A stretch of DNA of 58,234 nt from contig NZ_JALHPR010000029.1 of the NCBI RefSeq assembly GCF_022842375.1, forward strand, positions 1-58,234. The letters are read 5' to 3'. The notes under the pieces are model-generated. The model did no database searches. It was not told the DNA's origin and saw nothing but the letters and a program-made list of their open reading frames with translations. The translations under genes and the position numbers were made by a program. This stretch comes from Elioraea sp. GTDB lineage: Bacteria; Pseudomonadota; Alphaproteobacteria; Acetobacterales; Acetobacteraceae. Of the stretch, positions 8,172 to 16,858 are shown one piece after another; positions within the stretch are counted from its first letter, which is position 1; every line of letters starts with the position of its first letter.

Positions 8172-9458
8172 GTGGTCGTGGCGGGCGTAGGTCCGCACCC
8201 AGGCCGTTCCGCATCACGCGTGCGACAGGGGCTGCAACCCTGGCTGGCGGAACGGCGGCGCAGCATCGTGCGATTCTCGCTGTTGGCTGCCGGCTTCCTC
8301 GCTGCCGGCTGTGTCGCCGTGCCGGTGCCGCAACCCGCGGCGCCGCCCGACAAGCTGGCGCTGAGCCCCGCGAGCTTCGCCGTCCTGCCCGGTTGGGCGC
8401 AGGAGCGGCACGCCGAGGCGCTGCCCGCCTTCTCCGAAACCTGCCGGCGTCTCGCCGCCCTGCCACCCGATCGCCCGCTCGGCGGGGGCGAGGCCGCGGC
8501 CCCGCGCGCAGGCCGCGTCTCGGATTGGCTTCCCCTCTGCGCCGAGGCAGCAACCCTGCCGCGGGGCGACGATGCCGCGGCGCGGCAGTTCTTCGAGGCG
8601 CGCTTCCGCCCCTGGCTCGCCACCAACGTCGCGGGTGAGCGGCCCGACCCGTTCGGCCTCTTCACCGGCTACTACGAGCCTGAGCTCTCCGGCACCCGCC
8701 GCCGCCGCCCGGGCGCGACGCCGCTTCTGTCGCGCCCGACGGACCTGGTCCAGGTCGAACTCGGCGAGTTCTCCGATGACCTGCGCGGCCGCCGCACCGC
8801 CGGGCGGGTCGAGCAGGGCCGCCTCGTTCCCTATGCCACCCGCGCGCAGATCGACCGTGGCGCGCTCGACGGCCGCCGCCTCGAGCTGCTCTGGGTCGAC
8901 GATCCGGTCGATGCCTTCTTCCTGCACATCCAGGGCAGCGGCCGCGTCAGGCTCGCCGAGGGCGGTGTCGCGCGCGTCGGGTTCGCGGCGCAGAACGGCC
9001 ACACCTATGTGCCGATCGGCCGCGTTCTGGTCGACCGTGGCGTGATGACGCAGGACCAGGTGTCGATGCAGTCGATCCGCGCCTGGCTCGCCGCCAACCC
9101 GACCGAGGCGCGTGGGGTGATGGACCAGAACCCCTCCTACATCTTCTTCCGCGAGATCCAGGGCCTTCGCCCCGAGGAAGGCCCGCCCGGCGCGTTCGGC
9201 GTGCCGCTGACGGCGGAACGGTCGATCGCGGTGGACCGGACGCACATTCCGCTCGGCGTCCCCGTGTTCGTCGACATCACCCACCCGACGACGAACGCGC
9301 CGTGGCGACGCATGTTGATGGCGCAGGATATCGGCGGCGCGATCCGCGGCCCCGTGCGCGGCGACGTGTTCTGGGGAACGGGCGACGCTGCGGGCGAGCC
9401 GGCGGGGCGGATGCGCTCACGCGGCGCATGGTGGCTTTTGCTGCCGGCCTCGCTTTAG
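8172..9458 (+). CDS. mltA: Membrane-bound lytic murein transglycosylase A (MltA with 3D domain)
   Basis: A lipobox (LLAAGFLAAGC) marks a lipoprotein anchored to the outer membrane. The MltA domain contains GLFTGYYEPELSG, LVPYATRAQID and FFLHIQGSGRVRL. The C-terminal 3D domain carries the aspartates in SIAVDRTHIPLG and MAQDIGGAIRGPVRGDVFWG. It cleaves peptidoglycan to anhydromuropeptides. The GTG at 8172 gives 428 residues with the lipid Cys at 47. GTG codons at 8220 or 8268 would give a more usual signal length (Cys at 31 or 15), so the start is uncertain. Its stop overlaps the convergent xre gene by 4 bases. Confidence 0.92.
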   Translation: MVVAGVGPHPGRSASRVRQGLQPWLAERRRSIVRFSLLAAGFLAAGCVAVPVPQPAAPPDKLALSPASFAVLPGWAQERHAEALPAFSETCRRLAALPPDRPLGGGEAAAPRAGRVSDWLPLCAEAATLPRGDDAAARQFFEARFRPWLATNVAGERPDPFGLFTGYYEPELSGTRRRRPGATPLLSRPTDLVQVELGEFSDDLRGRRTAGRVEQGRLVPYATRAQIDRGALDGRRLELLWVDDPVDAFFLHIQGSGRVRLAEGGVARVGFAAQNGHTYVPIGRVLVDRGVMTQDQVSMQSIRAWLAANPTEARGVMDQNPSYIFFREIQGLRPEEGPPGAFGVPLTAERSIAVDRTHIPLGVPVFVDITHPTTNAPWRRMLMAQDIGGAIRGPVRGDVFWGTGDAAGEPAGRMRSRGAWWLLLPASL

Positions 9459-9844
9459 CTTTTCGCGCGGACCCGAACCCGGCGCCGCGGCGTCGCGGCA
9501 TCGAGGGCGGCGATCATCGTGCGCACCGTCTCGTCCGGCAGGCGATGGATGTCGCGCGCCAGCCTGTTCGCCAGCTCCGTCCGCGCCGCATCCAGCCCCG
9601 CGGTGTCGACCACCACGCGGGGATGCGAGAGGCGGGCGAGTTGGGCCAGCGCCTCGGCATCGTCCCAGATCAGGCCGAACAGATCGCAGATCTGGTGGAT
9701 CAGCCCCGTCGTCGGGCGGCCGCGCCGGCCATGCTCGAGCGCGGAGAGATAGGCCGCGGAGACCTGCAACGCCTCCGCCATCGCAGCCTGCGTCATGTCG
9801 CGGCTGGCGCGCAGGGCACGCAGGCGTTGCCCGAAGGGGGTCAC
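9455..9844 (-). CDS. XRE-family helix-turn-helix protein
   Basis: The protein has 129 residues. The N-terminal HTH_3 (FGQRLRALRASRDMTQAAMAEAL followed by VSAAYLSALEHGRRG) resembles Cro/C1-type DNA-binding domains. The C-terminal half is helical and ends in a basic tail (TPRRRVRVRAKS). The alphaproteobacterial genes mltA, smr and an HTH gene often sit together. Here the HTH gene is on the opposite strand, convergent with mltA, and overlaps the upstream yihY stop by 4 bases. The target is unknown. Confidence 0.85.
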   Translation of the reverse strand: MTPFGQRLRALRASRDMTQAAMAEALQVSAAYLSALEHGRRGRPTTGLIHQICDLFGLIWDDAEALAQLARLSHPRVVVDTAGLDAARTELANRLARDIHRLPDETVRTMIAALDAATPRRRVRVRAKS

Positions 9845-10707
9845 CGCTCGTTCCCGCTGGCATCCGGGTGGCCGTCCTCTCCGCCGCGCGAGGCATGGTC
9901 GTCACGGATCACGGTCCACTGCATGCCGAGGAGGACGGCGTAGGTGCCGAGGAAGAACCACATGAGCAGCGCCATCGCGGCGCCGAGGGACCCATAGATG
10001 CGGTCGTAATTGGCCCAGCGGCCGACATAGAGCGAGAACAGCACCGACACCACGGCCCACATCAGCGTCGACAGCACGGCGCCGGGCAGGACAGACCGCC
10101 ACGGCGCGCGCGGGCCGGCGGGGCCGAAACGGTAGAGCGCCGCCGTGGCCGCGCAGACGAGGACGAGGGCGGGAATCACGGCGCCACTGCGCAGCACCAC
10201 GACCTGGCTCTCCGGCACGCCGAGCAGCGCGAACACGGGCAGCAGCGCGACAAGGCCGGCGATGGCCGCGGCACCCGCGATCACGACCACGATCGTCATG
10301 CCGAGCGCCGTTGCGTAGAAGCCGATCAGGCTCCGCGTGTCCTGCCTGCCGCGCAGCAGCGTCAACGCCGAGAGCATCGCGCCGATGCCCGCGCTGCCGC
10401 TCCAGGCAGCGATCGCGAAGGTGATGGCGGAATCGATGCCGAGCACGGGGCGCGGTGCCTCGGCCAGCGTCACCAGCCGTGCCGCGATCAGCGCGTAGGC
10501 ATCCACCGGCAGCAGCCGTGCGAGCGTGGCGAGTTGCGGCTCGACCGTCGTCGGGTCCAGCAGCGAGCCGTAGATGGTGACGAGCAGCGACAGCGACGGG
10601 AACAACGCGAGCATCGCGTAGAACGCGCAGCCTGCCGCGCCGAGAGAAAGCCGCGGGGAGGTGAGCCCGAGCCGCAGCGCCTGCCAAAGCCCCGCCGTGA
10701 TGCGCAT
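9841..10707 (-). CDS. YihY/BrkB family inner-membrane protein
   Basis: The protein has 288 residues with six hydrophobic segments typical of the family. It contains the N-terminal CAFYAMLALFPSLSLLVTIYG, a central SLIGFYATALGMTIVVVIAG, and the C-terminal YDRIYGSLGAAMALLMWFFLGTYAVLLG. The YxRIYGSLGAxxxLLxW signature is diagnostic. Members were once mislabelled ribonuclease BN, and their function remains uncertain. It is co-oriented with smr upstream and xre downstream and is likely co-transcribed with xre through a 4-base overlap. Confidence 0.9.
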   Translation of the reverse strand: MRITAGLWQALRLGLTSPRLSLGAAGCAFYAMLALFPSLSLLVTIYGSLLDPTTVEPQLATLARLLPVDAYALIAARLVTLAEAPRPVLGIDSAITFAIAAWSGSAGIGAMLSALTLLRGRQDTRSLIGFYATALGMTIVVVIAGAAAIAGLVALLPVFALLGVPESQVVVLRSGAVIPALVLVCAATAALYRFGPAGPRAPWRSVLPGAVLSTLMWAVVSVLFSLYVGRWANYDRIYGSLGAAMALLMWFFLGTYAVLLGMQWTVIRDDHASRGGEDGHPDASGNER

Positions 10708-10751
10708 CTCTTCCCCAACTCCGCAGGGGGCCCGGGGATCCCCCCGGATCG

Positions 10752-11210
10752 CTACTTCTTCCGCCGCAGCAGCACGTGCACCGCCCCCGTATTCGCGCTG
10801 TGCGGGTGCGCGAGGGCAAGGATCATCTGCCGCAATGACGGTGCATTGAGCCAGTGCGGCAATTCACGCCTCAGCACGCCACCCGTCTCGCCCGTGCCCT
10901 TGCCCGTGACGATGGCGGCACAGCGCACGCCCTGGATGTGGCAGGTGGCGATGAAGGCAATGACGGCTCGATGCGCCTCCTCCGCCCGCCGCCCGTGCAG
11001 GTCGAGGGTGCGTTCGGGGGCAAGGCGACCGCGGCGGAGTGCGTCCCACCGCTTCCGGTCGAGCCCGCCAGGCGCGGTGCCGATGGCGAGTTCGCCTGGG
11101 TGCACGGGGCGTTGCGGTGGCGGCGGCGGCGATGGCGCTGCCTGCGCCGTGGTGAGTGCCGGCTCGGATATGGGTGGGGTGGCCGCGACATCGGACGGGC
11201 GCAGCGGCAC
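10752..11210 (-). CDS. Smr/MutS2 C-terminal domain protein, start codon unclear
   Basis: The Smr domain is clear: TLDLHGRRAEEAHRAVIAFI, then AAIVTGKGTGETGGVLRREL, then HPHSANTGAVHVLLRRKK. Smr domains nick or bind nucleic acids and rescue stalled ribosomes in some bacteria. The GTG at 11210 gives 152 residues. Family-like sequence (RRRRALTAEEAQLWNGFV) continues upstream in frame to a stop at 11328-11330, with no ATG, GTG or TTG. The only nearby ATG (11331) is in another frame. The native 5' end may have been disrupted by the adjacent lutC-end duplication. Confidence 0.82.
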   Translation of the reverse strand: MPLRPSDVAATPPISEPALTTAQAAPSPPPPPQRPVHPGELAIGTAPGGLDRKRWDALRRGRLAPERTLDLHGRRAEEAHRAVIAFIATCHIQGVRCAAIVTGKGTGETGGVLRRELPHWLNAPSLRQMILALAHPHSANTGAVHVLLRRKK

Positions 11211-11326
11211 GATGCCCGTTGCGGTGACGAAACCGTTCCAGAGCTGCGCTTCCTCCGCCGTCAGGGCCCGGCGGCGCCGGGCTGGCGGGACGCGCCCGCG
11301 CGGCGGGCGCGCAGCGTTCAGGATGG

Positions 11327-11460
11327 TTCATCCTGGAGGAGGATGACGTGAACCCGGCGCGGACCATGCCGCGGAGCGGCAGGCTTTATGAAGATGGTCC
11401 GCGTGGGGTTCATGGCTGTTCATCCTGGAGGAGGATGACATGAACCCGGCGCGGACCATG
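11327..11460. repeat. Duplicated 3' end of lutC with an inverted partial copy between
   Basis: A 42-base sequence at 11327-11368 recurs at 11419-11460 with one mismatch, 92 bases apart. The second copy encodes the end of LutC (VHVILLQDEQP). The first encodes an almost identical tail in the equivalent frame (VHVILLQDEPS) followed by a stop. Between them, 11394-11413 is an inverted copy of part of the repeat (18 of 20 bases), able to form a long hairpin with either copy. It may act as a terminator or be a scar of a duplication event. Confidence 0.8.
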
Positions 11461-12132
11461 CGCGCCAAGCTCGATCGTCTGCTCGATGTCGGCGGTGCGG
11501 CTCGGGCCCGTCACGAGCATCACGTTGCGCGGCATGAAGCGCGTGCCGGTCGGCCCGTCGCCAACCGTGCCGTGCTCGCGGCGCAGCATGTCCCAGGCTT
11601 CCTCGTAGGCGCCGACGATGCGGCTCTGCCGCAGCACGACGACCTGCGTCTCGGGCACGATGTTCAGCGTCGTCGGGTGGTGTGGACCTGACGGGAAGAA
11701 CATCGTTCCCGTCTCTGCCACCGCGGCGAAGCAGGGGGTCACGGAGACGACGTCGGTTCCCTCCGCCCGCCCTGCGGCGACCGACAGCAGCGGGCGGTCA
11801 TGCCAGGGCAGCGACGTGATGGACGGATCAGGTGCGAGACGAACCACGGCCGGAATGTTCTGGCTGGCCAGATAGTCAGCGACGAGGCCCGGGATCTCGG
11901 CCTCGGATGCGGCGAGCGCGACCGTGCCGTACTCCTTCTCGATGTTCGCCTTCCACAGCGCCACCTGCTCCGCCCGCGGCAGCTTCGACCGCGCAGGGAT
12001 GAGGTTTCGCGGGTGCGCCTTCAGCCGCTCGACCAGCCCGGAGGCGACGCTTTCTGGCAGTTCGCCGCGCCTGAGGCCGCGGCGGATGCGGCCGAGCATG
12101 CGGCCGCGCGCATCCTGTTCGAGGGCCGCCAT
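11410..12132 (-). CDS. lutC: Lactate utilization protein C
   Basis: The protein has 240 residues of the LUD (YkgG) domain family: AETGTMFFPSG and VPETQVVVLRQSRIV near the centre and LVTGPSRTADIEQTIELGAHGP near the C-terminus. LutC works with LutA and LutB in oxidizing L-lactate to pyruvate at the inner membrane face. Its ATG overlaps the LutB stop (TGATG), so it is translationally coupled. Its 3' end is duplicated just downstream. Confidence 0.92.
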   Translation of the reverse strand: MAALEQDARGRMLGRIRRGLRRGELPESVASGLVERLKAHPRNLIPARSKLPRAEQVALWKANIEKEYGTVALAASEAEIPGLVADYLASQNIPAVVRLAPDPSITSLPWHDRPLLSVAAGRAEGTDVVSVTPCFAAVAETGTMFFPSGPHHPTTLNIVPETQVVVLRQSRIVGAYEEAWDMLRREHGTVGDGPTGTRFMPRNVMLVTGPSRTADIEQTIELGAHGPRRVHVILLQDEQP

Positions 12133-13559
12133 CAGACCAGGCCCTGCTTCCTGAGCCGCGCGTAACGCGCCTGGAACGTTTCGCCTTCGGGTGCCGGCAT
12201 GTCGCGCCCGCCCGTCCAGCCGCCGGCAAGCGGCAGCGAGCCGAACCGCCCGCGCTTCCGCCCCGCGAACCCGAGCGTTCCGGCCCCGATCCGCGTCGCG
12301 AGGCGATACGCCCAGGGCCTGCGCGCGAACCAGGCCCAGACGCCGAGGCCGAAGCGCGCGGCCGAGGGCGAGAGGTGGCGTTCGAACTCACGCTCGCGCC
12401 AGTGCCGCATCATCTTGGGCAGTGGGATCTTCATCGGGCAGACGCTTTCGCACTTGCCGCAGAAGGTGGACGCGTTCGGCAGGTGCCCTGCCTTGTCGAC
12501 GCCAATGAGCGAGGGCGTCAGCACCGATCCCATCGGCCCCGGATACACCCAGCCATAGGCATGCCCGCCGACCGCGCCATAGACCGGGCAGTGGTTCATG
12601 CACGCGGCACAGCGGATGCAGCGGAGCATCTCCTGGAACTCGGTGCCGATCATGCTCGTCCGCCCGTTGTCGAGCAGGATGACATGGTACTCGGCGGGGC
12701 CATCGAGATCGGGTGCGCGCCGCGGGCCGGTGCTGAACGTCGTGTAGGTCGAGAAATCCTGGCCGGTGGCGGAGCGGGCGAGCAGGCGGAGGATGGTGCA
12801 GGCATCCTCGAGCGTCGGCACCACCTTCTCGATCGAGGCCAGCACGATGTGCACTTTGGGCAGCGTCTGCGTCAGGTCGCCGTTGCCCTCGTTCGTGACG
12901 ATGACGGAACTTCCCGTCTCGGCGATCAGCATGTTGGCCCCGGTGATGCCGACATCGGCGGCAAGGAAGCGCGAGCGCAGGATGGTGCGCGCCTCGTCGA
13001 TCAGCGTCTTGCGCTCATCGAGCACGCGGCCCGGGGCAAGCTCGGTATGCTTCTCGCGGAACGCCTCGATCCAGTCCTCGCGGTTGAGGTGGAAGGCGGG
13101 CGCGATGATGTGGCTCGGCGGTTCCTTCCGCAGCTGGATGATGTATTCGCCGAGATCGGTCTCGATCGGCTCGATGCCCGCGGCTTCCAGGTGCTCGTTG
13201 ATGCCGAGCTCCTCGCCGATCATCGACTTGCCCTTGGTGACGGTGCGCGCACCGACCGAGCGGCAGATCTCGACGACGGCGCGGCGCGCGTCATCGGCCG
13301 TCTCGCACCAGTGCACCTTGCCGCCTTCCGCCTCGACATTCCGTGCGTAGGTGTCGAGGTAGAAATCGAGATGGGCGATCGTGTGGTTCTTGATGTCGCG
13401 GCCAAGGTCGCGCAGCGCCTCGAACTCGGGCAGGGCGGCGACGGCGCGGGCGCGCTTCTGCATGAAGCCCGCCTTGGCGTTGGCGAGCGCCTTCTGCAGG
13501 CCTGCGTCGGCGAGTGCCGTGGTGGCGTTCTGCTTGAAGGCAGGAGATGTCGTCAGCAT
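12132..13559 (-). CDS. lutB: Lactate utilization iron-sulfur protein B
   Basis: The protein has 475 residues from the ATG at 13559. The N-terminal LUD domain has VTKGKSMIGEELGINEHLEAAG and GITGANMLIAETGS. It is followed by two 4Fe-4S motifs: CIRCAACMNHCPVYG (Cys-x2-Cys-x2-Cys-x3-Cys) and CGKCESVCPMKI. A C-terminal region with FQARYARLRKQGLV closes the protein. It passes electrons from L-lactate oxidation, probably to the quinone pool. The lutA stop lies 10 bases upstream and lutC overlaps downstream, giving a lutA-lutB-lutC operon. Confidence 0.94.
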   Translation of the reverse strand: MLTTSPAFKQNATTALADAGLQKALANAKAGFMQKRARAVAALPEFEALRDLGRDIKNHTIAHLDFYLDTYARNVEAEGGKVHWCETADDARRAVVEICRSVGARTVTKGKSMIGEELGINEHLEAAGIEPIETDLGEYIIQLRKEPPSHIIAPAFHLNREDWIEAFREKHTELAPGRVLDERKTLIDEARTILRSRFLAADVGITGANMLIAETGSSVIVTNEGNGDLTQTLPKVHIVLASIEKVVPTLEDACTILRLLARSATGQDFSTYTTFSTGPRRAPDLDGPAEYHVILLDNGRTSMIGTEFQEMLRCIRCAACMNHCPVYGAVGGHAYGWVYPGPMGSVLTPSLIGVDKAGHLPNASTFCGKCESVCPMKIPLPKMMRHWREREFERHLSPSAARFGLGVWAWFARRPWAYRLATRIGAGTLGFAGRKRGRFGSLPLAGGWTGGRDMPAPEGETFQARYARLRKQGLV

Positions 13560-13569
13560 CGTTTCGCCC

Positions 13570-14358
13570 CTATCTCGCCCCACCCTGCCGCGCCTGGCCT
13601 TCGCCGATCGGCGGCACGGCATCGGTCATGCCGGCGAGCACCTCGGCCACGTGCCGGACACGGACTGTGTGTCCGAGCCGCTGCAAGCGCCCGGCCATGT
13701 TCAGCAGGCAGCCGAGGTCACCGGCCAGCAGCGTATCGGCCCCCGTCGCGCGGATGCGCTCGACCTTGTCCGACACCATGCGCACGGAAATGTCGGGGTA
13801 CTTCACGCAGAACGTGCCGCCGAAGCCGCAGCACACCTCGGCATCCTCCATCTCGGCCAGCGTCAGGCCAGCGACAGTGGCCAGCAGCGCCCGCGGCTGG
13901 CCCTTGATGCCGAGCTCGCGCAGGCCCGAGCAGCTGTCGTGGTATGTCGCCATCCCCTCGTAGCGTGCTTCCACCCCCGTCATGCCCATCACGTCGACGA
14001 GGAAGCTCACGAGCTCGAAGGTGCGCGCGCCGAGGCGCTCGGCCCTGAGCTTCCACTCCGGGTCGGCGGCGAACAGCGCGGCGTACTGCTCGCGGATCAT
14101 GCCGCCACAGGACCCGGAGGGCACGACGACATAGTCATACGGCTCCAGCAGCGCGATGACCGACCGCGCGATGTCCTGCGCGTCTGCCTTGTCGCCGCTG
14201 TTGTAGGCGGGCTGGCCGCAGCAGGTCTGCCCCTCCGGCACGACGACGGTGCAGCCTGCCTCCTTCAGCAGCTTGATGGCGGCAAAGCCCACGGTCGGCC
14301 GATAGAGATCGACCAGGCAGGTGGCGAATAGGGCAACGCGCGGGGGGGTGTGTCGCAT
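13570..14358 (-). CDS. lutA: Lactate utilization protein A (CCG-domain iron-sulfur oxidoreductase)
   Basis: The protein has 262 residues with two CCG repeats (GQTCCGQPAYNSGDK and EVCCGFGGTFCVKYP), the binding elements for the unusual iron-sulfur cluster of GlcF/HdrB/LutA proteins. ATCLVDLYRPTVGFAAIKLL at the start is typical of LutA. It is the first gene of the lactate operon. A perfect inverted repeat at 14376-14395, just before its ATG, is a candidate operator. No lldR or FCD regulator is adjacent. Confidence 0.93.
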   Translation of the reverse strand: MRHTPPRVALFATCLVDLYRPTVGFAAIKLLKEAGCTVVVPEGQTCCGQPAYNSGDKADAQDIARSVIALLEPYDYVVVPSGSCGGMIREQYAALFAADPEWKLRAERLGARTFELVSFLVDVMGMTGVEARYEGMATYHDSCSGLRELGIKGQPRALLATVAGLTLAEMEDAEVCCGFGGTFCVKYPDISVRMVSDKVERIRATGADTLLAGDLGCLLNMAGRLQRLGHTVRVRHVAEVLAGMTDAVPPIGEGQARQGGAR

Positions 14359-14375
14359 GCGCGCATTCTAGAAGG

Positions 14376-14395
14376 GTTTCCGCTGGGCCGGAAAC
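14376..14395. promoter_or_regulatory. Candidate operator upstream of lutABC
   Basis: GTTTCCG (14376-14382) and CGGAAAC (14389-14395) form a perfect 7-base inverted repeat with a 6-base spacer. It lies 18 to 37 bases upstream of the lutA ATG, a position where a repressor would block transcription. Confidence 0.4.
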
Positions 14396-14403
14396 GCCTC
14401 TCT

Positions 14404-14465
14404 GCACCGCATGCCCCGCCGGTGCCGTGGCACGGCACCGCATGCACCGCCGGTGCCGCGGCACG
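14404..14465. repeat. 31-base tandem direct repeat
   Basis: Two adjacent 31-base units (14404-14434 and 14435-14465) differ at two positions. Each contains an internal palindrome (CGGTGCCGTGGCACGGCACCG spans the junction of the first unit), so the segment can form strong hairpins. It lies between the divergent lutA and histidine-kinase genes and could insulate or terminate transcription. Confidence 0.75.
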
Positions 14466-14532
14466 ATCGGCCGCGACGGGCGGCGCGGGCGCGGTCACGC
14501 CAGCGCGAGCGGAGGACCGTCGGGCTTGCGGA

Positions 14533-14556
14533 ATTCCGTCACATTATGTTAGGAAT
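14533..14556. promoter_or_regulatory. ATTCC-N14-GGAAT palindrome upstream of histidine kinase
   Basis: ATTCC (14533-14537) and GGAAT (14552-14556) flank 14 AT-rich bases about 70 bases before the kinase start. Similar half-sites form palindromes before the receiver gene at 16814-16837 and 16876-16895. Confidence 0.3.
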
Positions 14557-14626
14557 AAAGACACACTCCGACTGTGCCACGCGTCTCGCCAGCAACGCAC
14601 CCACGAGAGAAAACGGGACACGGACG

Positions 14627-16858
14627 ATGCCACCCCGGCCACACTGGGCCACGCTCTCCGCCAGGCTCCCGCCCGGCCGTGCCCTTCTCTCCAAGGCGTC
14701 ACGGGCGGCGCTCAACCCGACCCTCCTGGTCGCTGTGCTCGCCGTCGTCGTCGCGCTCGCCATGGGAGGTCTTGCGCTTCGCGCCCACGTGGTCGAGGCG
14801 GCCCGCCACACTCTCGAGATCCAGGTGGCGCTGGCAGCCGAGACCGTGGCGGTGAGGCTCGTCGGCCGCGGCAGGGATGGTCTTGCAGCCGAGAGCTTCG
14901 GCGACCTCCTCCCCGGGCTCGATCTCGGCCAGGGCGGCGCGATCGCCCTCTTCGCCGAGGATGGCACCCTGCTCGCCCGCCTGCCCGCTGCCCCGGTGCC
15001 GGACCCGGAGGCCTATGGGCTGCCGGATGCCTACGGCGTCACCGGCATCATCGCCGCCGAGGCTGGCGGGGCCATGCCGGCGCGCCTGCTCGCCTGGCGC
15101 CTGCTGCCTGACCACGGCCTCCTCGTCGTCGCCTCGCGCGAGACCGCGGTCGTGCTGCTGCCCTGGACGCGCGGGATCAGGGCGGTGATCGGCGCGCTCG
15201 TGATCATGCTGCTCGTCGCCGGCGCCTATGGCACGGCGGCGGCGCGGGCGAGGGCCAGGGCGCTGGCGTCCGACGCGGCGCTCAGCCTCTCGGAGGCGCG
15301 CGCCGCGCTGGTCGCCGATGCGCTCGACGTCGCCATCTGGTTCCGCCCGACGCCCGGCGGCATCACGCGCTTCTTCGGTGACAGCGTGCAGCGGCTGACG
15401 GGGTATGACAGGCCCTTCCTCGAAACCCGCCCGGGGATGTGGGCCGACGTGGTGCAGCACCCCGAGGACCGCCCTGCGCTGCGCGCCGCCCGTGCCGCCG
15501 CCGATGCGGCCGATGCGCGCGGCGAGAAGCCCTCCGACCACCACGCAACCCTCCGCATCGTCCGCGCTGACGGCGCCGTGCGCTGGGTGCATTCGCGCAC
15601 CCGGCGCCTCGGCAACGGCGCCTCCGTCGGCGTGCTGCACGACGTGACGGCGCTGACGCTCGCACAGGCCGCGCTGGCGCGGCGCGAGGAGGAGCTGGCC
15701 GAGGTGCTGCGCATCGCCAGGATCGGCGCGCTTCGCCTGCCGCCCTCGTCGGAGGTGGTCGAGCCGTCGCCAGAGCTCGTCGTGCAATGGGCGCTGCCGC
15801 AAGGCACGCGGCTTCTGTCAGCCGCGCGATTCGCCGCGATGCTGACACCGGAGACGCGCGGCGGAACGCTCGACGCGTTCGCCGCCGTCCGCCGCACCGG
15901 CGAGGCGGCCGACCTCGAATTCGCCGTGCGCATCGGCGACGGTTCCATCCGCCAGGTCTGGGCGCGGGCGCGGCGAGAGGCCGGGAGCGAGGCGGGGCGC
16001 GACGAGGGTGCGATCGTCGCCGCCTGCCAGGATGTCACCGAGCGCCGCGCGGCCGAACACGCGCTCGCCAAGGCGCAGCAGATGACGGCGCTCGGCCATC
16101 TCACCGGCGGGGTGGCGCATGACTTCAACAACCTGCTCACCGTGGTGCTGCTGAATCTCGAGCGGATCGCCGACACAGCACTTCCTGGCAGCGTCGCCGC
16201 GGCGGCGGTCGACCCGGCGATACGAGCGGCAGAGACGGCAGCACGGCTGACCGCGCAGCTGCTCGCCTTCGCCGGCCGGCAGCGGCTGCAACCCGCGTCC
16301 GTCGACCCGGCAGAACTGCTCGCCGGGCTGCAGCCGATGCTCGCGCGCGTGCTCGGCCCCCGCATCGCGATCGACTGCACGGTCGCCCCCGGTACCCCCC
16401 CGGTCCACGCCGACCCGACGCAACTGCGCACCGCGCTGCTCAACCTCGCCAGCAATGCCCGCGAAGCGATGGACGGCGCCGGCAGGCTCGCCATCACCGT
16501 CAGCCAGGAGCAGCCGGGCCGGGTGGCGTTCGCGGTGCAGGACGAGGGCGTCGGCATGACGCCAGAGGTCGCCGCGCGGGCCTTCGAGCCATTCTTCACC
16601 ACCAAGCCGGCAGGCCAGGGCACCGGGCTCGGCCTCAGCCAGGCCTATGGCTTCGTCGCCCAGTCACGCGGCGAGATCGCGATCGAGAGCGCGCCAGGGC
16701 GCGGCACGACCGTCCGCTTCGTGCTGCCGGCCGCCATCGGGGCAGGGTCCCCGCCACGTGTGCAGGCACAGCATGCTCATCCGGTAGGGGAAGTCTGCGG
16801 GTGCGACATGACCGGAATTGATGTAAACGTGTATTCCTCGACAAACTTTCGCCTATAA
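14627..16858 (+). CDS. PAS-domain sensor histidine kinase
   Basis: The ATG at 14627 gives 743 residues. A transmembrane helix near residues 27-45 (LLVAVLAVVVALAMGGLAL) and a second after residue ~185 (ALVIMLLVAGAYGTAA) flank a periplasmic sensor. Two PAS-like segments follow, the first with GVLHDVTAL and the second with VAACQDVTERR. HisKA has LTGGVAHDFNNLL with the phosphorylated His at about residue 498. The HATPase domain has FEPFFTTKPAGQGTGLGLSQAYGF. No receiver is fused; one is encoded just downstream. About 30 residues after the ATPase domain are atypical, AT-richer sequence, suggesting the ancestral stop was lost. Confidence 0.9.
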   Translation: MPPRPHWATLSARLPPGRALLSKASRAALNPTLLVAVLAVVVALAMGGLALRAHVVEAARHTLEIQVALAAETVAVRLVGRGRDGLAAESFGDLLPGLDLGQGGAIALFAEDGTLLARLPAAPVPDPEAYGLPDAYGVTGIIAAEAGGAMPARLLAWRLLPDHGLLVVASRETAVVLLPWTRGIRAVIGALVIMLLVAGAYGTAAARARARALASDAALSLSEARAALVADALDVAIWFRPTPGGITRFFGDSVQRLTGYDRPFLETRPGMWADVVQHPEDRPALRAARAAADAADARGEKPSDHHATLRIVRADGAVRWVHSRTRRLGNGASVGVLHDVTALTLAQAALARREEELAEVLRIARIGALRLPPSSEVVEPSPELVVQWALPQGTRLLSAARFAAMLTPETRGGTLDAFAAVRRTGEAADLEFAVRIGDGSIRQVWARARREAGSEAGRDEGAIVAACQDVTERRAAEHALAKAQQMTALGHLTGGVAHDFNNLLTVVLLNLERIADTALPGSVAAAAVDPAIRAAETAARLTAQLLAFAGRQRLQPASVDPAELLAGLQPMLARVLGPRIAIDCTVAPGTPPVHADPTQLRTALLNLASNAREAMDGAGRLAITVSQEQPGRVAFAVQDEGVGMTPEVAARAFEPFFTTKPAGQGTGLGLSQAYGFVAQSRGEIAIESAPGRGTTVRFVLPAAIGAGSPPRVQAQHAHPVGEVCGCDMTGIDVNVYSSTNFRL

